A DNA stretch of 64,000 nucleotides from DAOSWM01 sp035380045 (GTDB lineage Bacteria > Bacteroidota > Bacteroidia > Bacteroidales > Tenuifilaceae), in contig DAOSWM010000008.1 in the NCBI GenBank assembly GCA_035380045.1, positions 12,164 to 76,163 on the forward strand. The letters are read 5' to 3'. The notes beneath the pieces are model-generated. The model was not told the origin of the DNA. It did no database searches and worked only from the letters and a program-made list of their open reading frames with translations. This document shows positions 53,838 to 62,687 of this stretch, piece after piece. The first letter of the stretch is position 1, and the number at the start of each line of letters is the position of its first letter. Position numbers and translations under genes: made by a program.

Positions 53838-54728
53838 CTAAAACTTTTTAAAAACCTCAACATCATCAATTACAATCCTATCCATGTCAGATATTTCGTA
53901 ATGGCGGAATCCGATACGTATTTTCTGACCTGCAAATGGTGTTAAATCCACCTCACGGGACTCGTAAACCCAGTTGGTAATACTTTCAAGAAGGGTCTCT
54001 TCCCATACTTTCTCTGTGAAATTGGCAGGATTTGTTCCGCTTGTTGACACAAAAACTCCGTAGTGTTCTGCTCTGTAAGCAGGAGTATTTGCCGTAGGGC
54101 ATACGTTGAAGTTAAGCAAAATCTCAAGCCCATCCTCAACGTTTGTTAGGTCAATTTCTTTCGACACCAACCAGTTATCTGGTGTAAGTGGGCCTGCTGC
54201 CTCGTCCCACGATTGTGAGCGCATGTGACCTTCGCCCTGGCGAATTGCCCAGTACCAGCTTAGCTCATCGCCATCGGCATCAATGGCAAGCCAACCTTCT
54301 GGCAACCATGTGTCGAGGGTGCTATCGCCTTCACCATCAAATGTTTCAAGCATTAACGTTTCCTTTAGCAACATCCTAATGTTTACCGAGTAGGTTAGGT
54401 TGTTGTAGTGTAAATCGTTGTTGCTGGTTATGGTAAGGGTAATAGTATATTCTCCTTGCTCGGTGAAAATCTCGGTAGGATTCTCATCGGTAGAGGTGTT
54501 CCCGTTCCCAAAATCCCAAAGGTACGAGTTGGCAAGTATCGATTGGTTGGAGAACTGCACCTCGAAGGCTATGTCTTCGTTGTAATCAATCACGTTCATT
54601 GTGTAGGTGAACTTTGCCTGACTGCTGGCGGTAGGTACGGGGTAATCGTCTTCCTTACACCCGTTTAGGAATACTAATGCAGCCACTATCAGGCCAATAA
54701 TCAACGTACTAATTCTGTATCTTTTCAT
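53838..54728 (-). CDS. PKD-domain lipoprotein, third gene of the SusCD locus
   Basis: 296 residues. Lipobox LNGC (cysteine at residue 24). A PKD domain at about 40-120 (SYLWDFGNGNTSTDENPT, GEYTITLTITSNN) is followed by a C-terminal jelly-roll of the choice-of-anchor-J/cleaved-adhesin type (LETFDGEGDSTLDTWLPEGW, KIRIGFRHYEISDMDRIVID). It takes the place of SusE/SusF-like surface glycan- or peptide-binding proteins, starting 14 bp after susD. The ligand is unknown. Confidence 0.85.
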   Translation of the reverse strand: MKRYRISTLIIGLIVAALVFLNGCKEDDYPVPTASSQAKFTYTMNVIDYNEDIAFEVQFSNQSILANSYLWDFGNGNTSTDENPTEIFTEQGEYTITLTITSNNDLHYNNLTYSVNIRMLLKETLMLETFDGEGDSTLDTWLPEGWLAIDADGDELSWYWAIRQGEGHMRSQSWDEAAGPLTPDNWLVSKEIDLTNVEDGLEILLNFNVCPTANTPAYRAEHYGVFVSTSGTNPANFTEKVWEETLLESITNWVYESREVDLTPFAGQKIRIGFRHYEISDMDRIVIDDVEVFKKF

Positions 54729-54742
54729 AGTTATGGAATTTT

Positions 54743-56056
54743 CTAGTAACCAGGATTCTGATCGGTTTCGTTAATGGCGTTGTTGTTGGTAATTTCAGCC
54801 TTAGGAATTGGGAAAAGCGTGTAGTTCTGTGATATTCCTAAAACAGATGTTGCGGTTTCGGTTCGAACCAAATCGAACCAGCGGTGACCCTCGAAGGCAA
54901 ATTCAAGGCGACGCTGTATCTGAATCTCCGAAAGGAAGTCGGATCCACTGTAGTTTACCAGCGAGGCACGATTTCGAATGGCGTTTATATCACTCCGAAT
55001 ATCGTTTTCATTCGATCCAGGCGTATTGGCAAGCGCCTCTGCACGGGTAAGAATCATATCAGCCAAACGGAATACAATTACGTTATCGGTTCCGGTTGCA
55101 ATATCGCGGAACTTGAACCCTTGCCCATCGGTACCAACCGAGGAAGCCAAGCGAACATCGTTTGCAGAGAAAAGGTTTACCAGCTCATCGGTGGGCCAGA
55201 ACTCCTTCCTACCGCCCAGAATGCTTGGAGCGAAGTACTGGGCTAACCTGGTCCAATCCTGCTCGTTAAATGCAACTCTGAAAATTATTTCAGAATCATC
55301 TTCCTGAGCAAACAGGTCGTCGAAATTTGGAGAAAGGATGAAAGGACCATTCTCAATAACATCGTTGGCCATGGTGTATGCTAAATCGTACTCCTGAATG
55401 GTGAGGTACACTTTTGCCAGCAACGCTTTGGTACTCCAAATGTTTGCCCTGAAGTTGGGGTTGTCGGGAATATTGTTTAGGGCAAAATCTAAATCTTGGA
55501 GAATTAAATCGTAAACAACTTCCTTACTTGTACGAGCCACATGAAGCGCCTCGCCTGCATTTAATGTGGGCAGTTCACGGTATGGAACATCGCCAAAAAG
55601 GCGAACCAGGTTGAAGTAGTGAAGCGCCCGCAGAAAGCGGAGTTCTGCCTTAACTGCAGCAATTTCATCGGCGGTCATATCCTGAACGCCATCAATTCTG
55701 TATAGAACATTATTTACCCGGTTAACGCCATCGTACATGGCAGCCCAAAGGTTGAGAACTATGGAGTTGTCGGCCTTATGGTTGAATAGGTCAATTGCTC
55801 TGAAATCGGCAATGGTTCCGGTGGCATCGAGGTTATCGGCGGTAAGGTCGCCAATGGCAACCAAATCGCGTCCGTAGTAACCTGTAAGCTGAAGCGCATC
55901 GTAGCAGCCGTTAAGCGCTTTGCTAACGTCGGCTTTGGTGCTAACCGCAGTTTCCTCGGTAATGCTCATGGCAGGCTCCACATCGAGCAGGCTGCATGAG
56001 TTAAGCAGAAGGCTTCCGAGAATAATAATTATGTATGCTTTTGCTTTCATCTTCAT
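54743..56056 (-). CDS. SusD/RagB family surface lipoprotein
   Basis: 437 residues with lipobox LNSC (cysteine at residue 21). TPR-type helices and the SusD signatures GCYDALQLTGYYGRD, AELRFLRALHYFNLVRLFGDVPY and the C-terminal RRLEFAFEGHRWFDLVRT are present. It caps the SusC channel on the cell surface and delivers an oligomeric nutrient to it. It starts 6 bp after susC. There are no glycoside hydrolases, peptidases or sulfatases nearby, so the substrate cannot be assigned. Confidence 0.95.
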   Translation of the reverse strand: MKMKAKAYIIIILGSLLLNSCSLLDVEPAMSITEETAVSTKADVSKALNGCYDALQLTGYYGRDLVAIGDLTADNLDATGTIADFRAIDLFNHKADNSIVLNLWAAMYDGVNRVNNVLYRIDGVQDMTADEIAAVKAELRFLRALHYFNLVRLFGDVPYRELPTLNAGEALHVARTSKEVVYDLILQDLDFALNNIPDNPNFRANIWSTKALLAKVYLTIQEYDLAYTMANDVIENGPFILSPNFDDLFAQEDDSEIIFRVAFNEQDWTRLAQYFAPSILGGRKEFWPTDELVNLFSANDVRLASSVGTDGQGFKFRDIATGTDNVIVFRLADMILTRAEALANTPGSNENDIRSDINAIRNRASLVNYSGSDFLSEIQIQRRLEFAFEGHRWFDLVRTETATSVLGISQNYTLFPIPKAEITNNNAINETDQNPGY

Positions 56057-56062
56057 TCCGGT

Positions 56063-59000
56063 TTAAAAGTTTGTGCTAATTCCAATGGTTACTGTACGAG
56101 CCTGTGGGTAGGTGAAGAAATCGGTTCCAATGTATGTGTTGCTCGAACCCGCAAAGTTCACATCGGGATCCATTCCTGTGTAGTTAGTGAATGTGTATAG
56201 GTTTTGAACGGTAAGGTAAACCTTTGTGTTCGACATTTTTAGCTTTGAAACAACCGATTTTGGCAGGTCGTACGATAGGTTTACGTTCTTAATTCTCAGA
56301 AAGCTTCCATCCTCGATAAACCGTGTCGACTTTAGGTTCGCATTGTTGTTGTAACCCAGAACTGTAGCACGAGGAACATCGGTTATATCACCAGGTTGCT
56401 TCCAACGCCTAAGAACTGCAGTTGTTTGGTTGTCGTCACCACCTAAACCTTCAATGTACATTCGCGATCCGTTATATATTTCGTTTCCGTAGGTGTACTG
56501 CAGAAGCACGTTGAGCGTGATGCCTTTGTAGGAGAATACGTTTGTAAAACCTCCTACGAATTTTGGGTGCGGATTACCGATTATCTTCTGGTCAGAGGAA
56601 GTAATTTCGCCATCGCCGTCTATGTCTTCATACACGCAATCGCCGGTGCTGGGGTCAACGCCAAGCCACTGGTACCCGTAGAAAACGCCAATTGGATGAC
56701 CTACAAAAATGGAGTTGTTTCCCCGATTCCCTCTGGATTCATCAATAATCCTATCGATATCGCCGTATAGCTTAGTTACCTCGTTGCGGTTGGCCGAAAT
56801 GTTGAGCGCGGTTGTCCAGCTGAATTCTCCCTCAATGTTGTTCGATGAGATGTTGAACTCAAAACCTCTGTTCTGCATTTCGCCAACGTTTTTGCTAACA
56901 AACTCGAAACCAGCCGAAGGAGGAAGTGGTTGGTCGAGCAGTAGGTCGGTAGTATTCTTTATGTAGTAATCGAAGTTAACAGTAATTCTGTCCTTTAAAA
57001 ATCCGAGATCGATTCCGAAGTTGTTTTCCAGCGTGTTCTCCCACTTCAGGTCGGGATTTGGAAGCTGAAGGGGAGCGATACCCGACTCGCGACCATAGTT
57101 AAAACTTGCACCGTACAGGCCAAGGAAAGCAAAGTTGCCAATTCGGTCGTTTCCGGTAACACCAACTGACGCTCTCAGCTTCATTTCCGAAAGCCAGCTT
57201 AAATCGGCTAGAAACTGCTCCTCAGAAATTCGCCATGCGGCGGAAAACGATGGGAAGAAACCGAACTGCTTATTCTCCCCAAACCTCGACGAGCCATCGT
57301 AACGTGCGTTGAAAGTAAACAGGTAGCGGTACTTGTAGTTGTACTTTAAACGCCCAAAGAACGAAAGCAAAGTAGAACGGGTTGACGATGCCGAACCCGA
57401 AATAACTGCCGCCGAGCCAACGTACTGCAGGGCGTTGCTTGGGAAATCTTGCCCGCGAACATACGTGTTCTTGTTGTCGAAAACTTCGAGGCTGTTTCCA
57501 ACCATAACTCCAAAGTTGTTTTCACCAATGGATGTGTTATAGTCGAGCGTTGTGCTGCTAGTGATATTTGCTGCTTTCGAGAAGGCTTCAAAACCAAGTC
57601 CGTTGTAACGGGCACCCTGTCGGGTTGTGGTTGGGTCGAAACTATGCTCGGCATAGTTCACAAAATCGTAGCCAGCCTTGGTTAGCAGAACCATGCCGGT
57701 AATGGGTTTAAATTCAGCAAAGATATTTCCAAGTGCCCTGAAACTTTTAGCTTCGTTAATTGCTTCTTTTCCAATGGCAACAGGGTTTGCAAAGAAACCT
57801 CCTTCGTAGTAGGTTCCATCGTCGTTAAGAATGGGTGCCGTTGGGAACGATGAAATGGCGTTGGGTAGCGGACCGTTGGTGGACTGGTCGCCCTCAACCC
57901 GGTTGTTCATGCTTCCGGTTAAGCTAATGCTCGATCCAAGTTTGAACCAGCTGTTCACGTTGTGGTCAACGTTAAAGCGCCCTGAAAGCCTTGAAAAATC
58001 GGTTCCCAAAAGAATTCCTTGCTGATCGAAGTAGCTTCCCGATAGGTAGAAGGAAGTTTTGTCGCCTCCGCTACTTGCCGAGAGCTCGGCGCTGGAAATG
58101 GGCGAGGTTCTGAAAACCTCTCCAAGCCAATCGGTGTTAACGGCATAATTATCAATATAATCCTGCGTATAAAGTGGTGAACCACCATCGTTAACAGCAA
58201 TATCGTTTTGCAGATCAAGGAACTGTTTCGAGTTAAGCATTTCCAGCACGTTGAATGGTTGCTGAAATCCGGTGTATGCGTTGAAACTAAATTTGGTTTC
58301 TTGGGTTTTTCCACGTTTTGTTGTGATTAGCACAACCCCATTTGATGCACGCGCACCGTAAATGGCTGCAGCAGAAGCATCGCGAAGAATGGAAATGGAT
58401 TCAATGTCGTTGGGGTTAAGGTCGGAAAGTGCGCTGGTGGTTTGTCCCTGAAAGCTAACCTGACTAAAATCGCCGCTAAGAATGGGAACCCCATCAACTA
58501 CGTACAATGGTTGGTTACCTGCGTTTATGGAGCTGTTTCCTCTAATGCGAACCGTCATAGCAGCACCGGGAGTTCCAGAGTTTTGCGTAATTTGAACTCC
58601 GGCGGTTTGACCCTGCATAATGTTATCGATGGATTGGATGGGGCGCTCCTGTATCCCTTCGGTGTTAATGGCTCCGATTGAACCGGTCAGCAAACGCTTA
58701 CTTTCGCTTCCGTAACCGATAACAACAACCTCATCGAGTTTGGTGAACTCCTGCTCAAGGGCAACATCAATTAGCACTTGACCAACTACAGGAACCTCCT
58801 GCGTAACGTAGCCCACAAAAGAAAAAATCAGGATTGGGTCGGCTGTGGCCACTTCAATCCTGTACTTACCATCGAAATCGCTGGTGGTTCCGTTGGTGGT
58901 TCCCTTTACCATAATATTCACTCCCGGGATGGTTTCCCGGGTTTGCGAATCGATAATGGTACCCGTAACCGTAATTTTTTGAGGGGGTTGAGATCGGGTT

Positions 59001-59335
59001 GCTTCGTCCTTCGCAGTAAGTACAATTTGTTTACCCTCAATTTTATACGATATTTTTGTTGATTTAAAAACCTGATTGAGGACTTCGGTTAGGGTTAGTC
59101 CCTGGACGCTAACCTCAACTTTTTGAGCAACATCCACTTTTGTGTCGGAGTAGAGGAATGTGTAACCCGACTGGGTTTCAATTTCTTTAAGGACTTGCTT
59201 AAGAGCAACATCCTTCATTTCAAGGGTAATGCGTGTATCCTGCGAAAAAAGTTGCTTGATTGGAAAAATTAGAAATCCAATTAGCAGCAGAATCACTCCT
59301 AGTTGCATAATCCTTGGTTTTGATTTTACATGCAT
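56063..59335 (-). CDS. SusC/RagA TonB-linked outer membrane transporter with STN domain
   Basis: 1090 residues. After a signal/anchor segment comes an STN (secretin/TonB short N-terminal) domain at about 35-110 (ITLEMKDVALKQVLKEIETQ), then a carboxypeptidase-regulatory-like domain (VTGTIIDSQTRETIPGVNIM), the plug (SIDNIMQGQTAGVQITQNSG, GNQPLYVVDGVPI) and a 22-strand barrel ending in aromatic TVTIGISTNF. The STN domain implies signalling to the FecR-type anti-sigma encoded 34 bp upstream. It takes up the substrate bound by SusD, powered by TonB. Confidence 0.95.
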   Translation of the reverse strand: MHVKSKPRIMQLGVILLLIGFLIFPIKQLFSQDTRITLEMKDVALKQVLKEIETQSGYTFLYSDTKVDVAQKVEVSVQGLTLTEVLNQVFKSTKISYKIEGKQIVLTAKDEATRSQPPQKITVTGTIIDSQTRETIPGVNIMVKGTTNGTTSDFDGKYRIEVATADPILIFSFVGYVTQEVPVVGQVLIDVALEQEFTKLDEVVVIGYGSESKRLLTGSIGAINTEGIQERPIQSIDNIMQGQTAGVQITQNSGTPGAAMTVRIRGNSSINAGNQPLYVVDGVPILSGDFSQVSFQGQTTSALSDLNPNDIESISILRDASAAAIYGARASNGVVLITTKRGKTQETKFSFNAYTGFQQPFNVLEMLNSKQFLDLQNDIAVNDGGSPLYTQDYIDNYAVNTDWLGEVFRTSPISSAELSASSGGDKTSFYLSGSYFDQQGILLGTDFSRLSGRFNVDHNVNSWFKLGSSISLTGSMNNRVEGDQSTNGPLPNAISSFPTAPILNDDGTYYEGGFFANPVAIGKEAINEAKSFRALGNIFAEFKPITGMVLLTKAGYDFVNYAEHSFDPTTTRQGARYNGLGFEAFSKAANITSSTTLDYNTSIGENNFGVMVGNSLEVFDNKNTYVRGQDFPSNALQYVGSAAVISGSASSTRSTLLSFFGRLKYNYKYRYLFTFNARYDGSSRFGENKQFGFFPSFSAAWRISEEQFLADLSWLSEMKLRASVGVTGNDRIGNFAFLGLYGASFNYGRESGIAPLQLPNPDLKWENTLENNFGIDLGFLKDRITVNFDYYIKNTTDLLLDQPLPPSAGFEFVSKNVGEMQNRGFEFNISSNNIEGEFSWTTALNISANRNEVTKLYGDIDRIIDESRGNRGNNSIFVGHPIGVFYGYQWLGVDPSTGDCVYEDIDGDGEITSSDQKIIGNPHPKFVGGFTNVFSYKGITLNVLLQYTYGNEIYNGSRMYIEGLGGDDNQTTAVLRRWKQPGDITDVPRATVLGYNNNANLKSTRFIEDGSFLRIKNVNLSYDLPKSVVSKLKMSNTKVYLTVQNLYTFTNYTGMDPDVNFAGSSNTYIGTDFFTYPQARTVTIGISTNF

Positions 59336-59369
59336 AGCGATAAATGGTTTGGATTAGTTAATTGTTGAA

Positions 59370-60371
59370 TTATTTTGCAGCCCTTTGTGAAACGATTACC
59401 GTGTTGTCCACAATTTTAAAATCGATTGGAGCCGATATTTTTAGCAGATTAAAAATTTCGTAAATAGATTCATCGGTGAAGGTAGCGGTGAACCTGTACT
59501 GGTTTGCCAGCTGCTGAGGAACAACTATTCGTACCCCGAAGGTTTCCTCCAAAGTTTTTGCCAGCGTAGCAAGAGGGGTATTGTCGAACCGGAGCTGGTT
59601 AGCGAACCCCAAGCTGAAATCATTTGTATTAACAGAATTCACTGAAAAACTTTGGTTTGCTTGGTCCCAGGTTGCTTTTTGACCCGGTTTTAGGAACAAC
59701 TTATCGACGCTATTGCCCTTCGAGGGCAAAATGCTCACGCTTCCCGAAAGCAGCGTAGTTTCCCACGTTTTGTTTGGCGAGGTTTTTACAATGAACCTTG
59801 TACCCAAAACGTTAATGGTAGCGTTTTTTGTTACAACATGAAAGGGACGGTCGGCGTTGTAGGAAACGTTAAAAACAGCATCGCCGGTAAGGGTGAGTTC
59901 TCTTTCTCTCTCATCGAATTGTTTTTTGTACCTAATTGATGCCCCCGGATTTAGCCAAACCCGCGAACCATCGGGAAGAAAAACTTCGGCACGAACACCA
60001 TCCTGCGCGGTTATGGTAACCAAGTTTCTTCCGGGAATTACTCCTGTAAACCAAAAAATTCCGCTCATTGCAATAAGCATAAGACCAATAGCAGCAGCAG
60101 CATAGAAACGTTGAACCGATAGCTTAATTACCGTTGGTCGCTCCCTATTACTTTTCGTTCCAAGGGCAAGCCGCCTGTAAATGGCCGTTAATATTTTTTG
60201 GTTATCGGGTTTTGGGAACTGCTCCGATGCATCATCAAAACTATCCCACTGTTTCTGCATTAAACTTTTTACTTCAGAAGTGTTAAGCAGCTCATTCTCC
60301 TCATCGTTACTGGAGATTCCTGCCAAAAACTTTGCAAAAAGTTTTGCTTTATGTTTCTGTTCCATTCTCAT
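59370..60371 (-). CDS. FecR-type anti-sigma factor
   Basis: 333 residues. A cytoplasmic N-terminal part (about 1-90) is followed by one membrane helix (AAAAIGLMLIAMSGIFWFTG, about 91-110), the periplasmic FecR domain (GVRAEVFLPDGSRVWLNPGA, FDERERELTLTGDAVFNV) and a C-terminal DUF4974-type domain (LRFDNTPLATLAKTLEETFG). It should receive the signal from the STN domain of SusC and release an ECF sigma factor, but no sigma gene lies upstream: the next gene, 208 bp away, is divergent. Confidence 0.92.
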   Translation of the reverse strand: MRMEQKHKAKLFAKFLAGISSNDEENELLNTSEVKSLMQKQWDSFDDASEQFPKPDNQKILTAIYRRLALGTKSNRERPTVIKLSVQRFYAAAAIGLMLIAMSGIFWFTGVIPGRNLVTITAQDGVRAEVFLPDGSRVWLNPGASIRYKKQFDERERELTLTGDAVFNVSYNADRPFHVVTKNATINVLGTRFIVKTSPNKTWETTLLSGSVSILPSKGNSVDKLFLKPGQKATWDQANQSFSVNSVNTNDFSLGFANQLRFDNTPLATLAKTLEETFGVRIVVPQQLANQYRFTATFTDESIYEIFNLLKISAPIDFKIVDNTVIVSQRAAK

Positions 60372-60579
60372 TGTAAATGGTTTTCAAAAAGGAATACACA
60401 TGTAATTATGTTCTCCCTTAATTTAGGGTTCAATATTTTTTGTATAAGTAAATAACTTGCTTAAATATAAATCAAATCAATTGAACCTAAAGTAAGGTGT
60501 TTTCATGTAAATTCGCCCTCAATTATTGACTGACGTGTTGTTTATGCTTAAATTGCAGAGATGTAAAAAATTAGTACCC
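60372..60579. other. divergent intergenic region
   Basis: AT-rich spacer between fecR (reverse) and the FISUMP lipoprotein (forward). I see no good TAnnTTTG box on either strand, which would fit control of fecR-susCD by an alternative sigma factor. Confidence 0.35.
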
Positions 60580-61314
60580 ATGAAAAATAGAAGCTTAGTT
60601 TTAGTTAAATTGATGCTAATTGGAGCAATTAGTTCAACGCTTTTTTTAGGCTGTGAGAAGAATCAGGACCTTACATACCTGAAAGGAACGGGAAGTGTAA
60701 CTGACATTGATGGCAACACTTACAAAACCATAATTATTGGTCATACTTTTCTCGACATGGGTGAGCAGGAGTGGATGGCAGAGAATTTAAGGGTTACCCG
60801 CTTCAACGATGGAACACCGATACTTCTTGGTACTTCGCAGCAGGAGTGGCATAACATGGTGCAAACCAACGAACCACAGTTTGCCTGGTGTAACTATAAT
60901 CCTGCTGTTGAGGGTGAAACCTACGGAGCCCTATACAATTTTCATGTTACTGTCAGCGACAAAGGGTTATGTCCTGATGGTTGGCGCGTTCCCACAATCG
61001 ATGATTGGGAGAAACTTTGCATATACTTTGGGGGGCACACCGATGCCGGAGGAATTTTAAAAAGTGTAAGTAATCTTTGGTTGAGTCCAAATACTGATGC
61101 CACCGATGAAATTGAATTTGCATCAATTCCAAACGGTTTAATTGGCGGCGATGGCTCGCAGCATTTCCTTGGCGAAATGGGTTGGTACTGGTCGTCTACT
61201 TCGTTTGACAGCGGGAACGCATACGCATTCCACACCAACTATAATGATGCAATACTTGGCTGGAGTTTCCAGCCAAAGTGGGATGGCAGAGCCATAAGAT
61301 GTATTAAGGAGTAG
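60580..61314 (+). CDS. FISUMP domain lipoprotein
   Basis: 244 residues from the ATG at 60580, chosen for its lipoprotein signal (lipobox LFLGC). The body is a single Fibrobacter succinogenes major paralogous domain: VTDIDGNTYKTIIIGHTF, QEWMAENLRVTRFNDGTPI, GLCPDGWRVPTIDDWEKL, YWSSTSFDSGNAYAFHTNY and RAIRCIKE. It is a surface or secreted domain with a C-type-lectin-like fold; the ligand is unknown. It lies 19 bp upstream of a beta-barrel gene. Confidence 0.88.
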   Translation: MKNRSLVLVKLMLIGAISSTLFLGCEKNQDLTYLKGTGSVTDIDGNTYKTIIIGHTFLDMGEQEWMAENLRVTRFNDGTPILLGTSQQEWHNMVQTNEPQFAWCNYNPAVEGETYGALYNFHVTVSDKGLCPDGWRVPTIDDWEKLCIYFGGHTDAGGILKSVSNLWLSPNTDATDEIEFASIPNGLIGGDGSQHFLGEMGWYWSSTSFDSGNAYAFHTNYNDAILGWSFQPKWDGRAIRCIKE

Positions 61315-61333
61315 GTTTGCAAACCATTTAAAA

Positions 61334-61948
61334 ATGAAAACTATGAAGAATTCAACAATAAAACATTTTCTGCTCCCCTTTGCAGTTGCTCTTTTCTCCA
61401 TTTCAACGGCTAGTGCTCAATTTGAGCAGAAGTTAACGTTGCAAACCTCTGCAGGTTTTGTGGGTGCTATTGCTCCCGATTCGTTTACCGATATTTTTAC
61501 AACAGGTTTTTCAATTGATGTTGGGGCACAGTACAATTTTAACCGTACATTCAGCTTGGTAACCATGGCAAAGTATTCAACCTTTTTCTTTATACCAGAG
61601 GATGAGTTTAGCTTGGAAACTGCAAAGTTTAATCTTTTGGGAATTAGCCTTTGTCCAAAAATCCGCTTCTTTTCAAGCAGCAAGGTAAATCCTTACATTT
61701 TTGGTGGAGCCAGCATAAACTATATCAGCATTGCCTTTAGCGTTGATGGGGATGAAACCCGCAGCTCAAAGTCACCAACTAGTTTAGGAGCAATAGCCGG
61801 ACTAGGAGTTGATTTTAGGGTAAGCGATAATATAGCAATTTTTTATCAGGGCGGATTAAACCGGGTTGATATGGAAATGGTTATTATTGATTCATTTTAC
61901 CAGCAGCTGGGTGTAAATATTAACATGTTTAAATCAAAATCGTTGTAA
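61334..61948 (+). CDS. small outer-membrane beta-barrel protein (copy 1)
   Basis: 204 residues with a signal peptide (ends STASAQFEQ). Alternating beta pattern, SIDVGAQYNFNRTFSLVTMA, VNPYIFGGASINYISIAF and GLGVDFRVSDNIAIFYQGG are typical of the eight-stranded OmpA/OMP_b-brl class. The last residues NINMFKSKSL are almost the same as in copy 2. An ATG three codons in (61343) is an alternative start. Confidence 0.82.
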   Translation: MKTMKNSTIKHFLLPFAVALFSISTASAQFEQKLTLQTSAGFVGAIAPDSFTDIFTTGFSIDVGAQYNFNRTFSLVTMAKYSTFFFIPEDEFSLETAKFNLLGISLCPKIRFFSSSKVNPYIFGGASINYISIAFSVDGDETRSSKSPTSLGAIAGLGVDFRVSDNIAIFYQGGLNRVDMEMVIIDSFYQQLGVNINMFKSKSL

Positions 61949-61988
61949 AAACAACAACAAAACCCTATAAACTAATAGTTTAAACAAC

Positions 61989-62654
61989 ATGAAACTACTA
62001 AAAACCCAATTGGTAATATTAATGCTCTTTTGCATTTGTTTTGTTTTTTTAAACAACAAAGCGTATGCACAATTTGAACAAAAAATTACTCTGCAAGGAT
62101 CTTTGGGATATGTTAGTGCAATTAATCCGAGTTGGTTCTCAGAGCATTATCCAAGCGGAGCATCTATTGATCTAGGTATTCAGTACAATTTTAGTCGTTC
62201 TTTTAGTGTTGCAGTACTTGCTCAATATGGAAATTTTTGGGGGTTGTATAACGAAGAAGATGAACCTGACCATTACATGGAAGAAATGGCTGATTACTAT
62301 CAGCTTGGAATAAATCTAGCCCCAAAGTTTCGATTTTTACCTGGGAAAAGATTCAATCCGTACGTTTTGGGAGGTGCAAATATCAGCTTTATAAGTTTTG
62401 ATTACACGTATTATTATATTGACTATGAAACAAATGAAATCGAAGATGTGTACGAAGAAGAGGTTATTCCTGTAACATTTGGTTTTATGGGAGGTGTTGG
62501 TTTTGATTATAGATTAACCGATAACTTTTCACTTTTTCTACAGAGCGGAGTAAATACTGTTTGGGATAATGATGAAGATTACCCTGAATTTTTAACTTCG
62601 TTTTATACCCAAGTTGGAGTAAATATTAGCCTCTTTAAGTCGAAGTCTTTATAA
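61989..62654 (+). CDS. small outer-membrane beta-barrel protein (copy 2)
   Basis: 221 residues, paralogous to the preceding gene: after the signal peptide both read AQFEQK then TLQ, both have the barrel motifs (SIDLGIQYNFSRSFSVAVLA, FNPYVLGGANISFISFDY, GVGFDYRLTDNFSLFLQSG) and both end in FKSKSL. The middle carries a longer acidic, tyrosine-rich loop (YYYIDYETNEIEDVYEEE), likely extracellular. A tandem duplication with loop divergence. Confidence 0.82.
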   Translation: MKLLKTQLVILMLFCICFVFLNNKAYAQFEQKITLQGSLGYVSAINPSWFSEHYPSGASIDLGIQYNFSRSFSVAVLAQYGNFWGLYNEEDEPDHYMEEMADYYQLGINLAPKFRFLPGKRFNPYVLGGANISFISFDYTYYYIDYETNEIEDVYEEEVIPVTFGFMGGVGFDYRLTDNFSLFLQSGVNTVWDNDEDYPEFLTSFYTQVGVNISLFKSKSL

Positions 62655-62687
62655 TTAATCTATTGAAAAACTAACCAAATTATTGAT

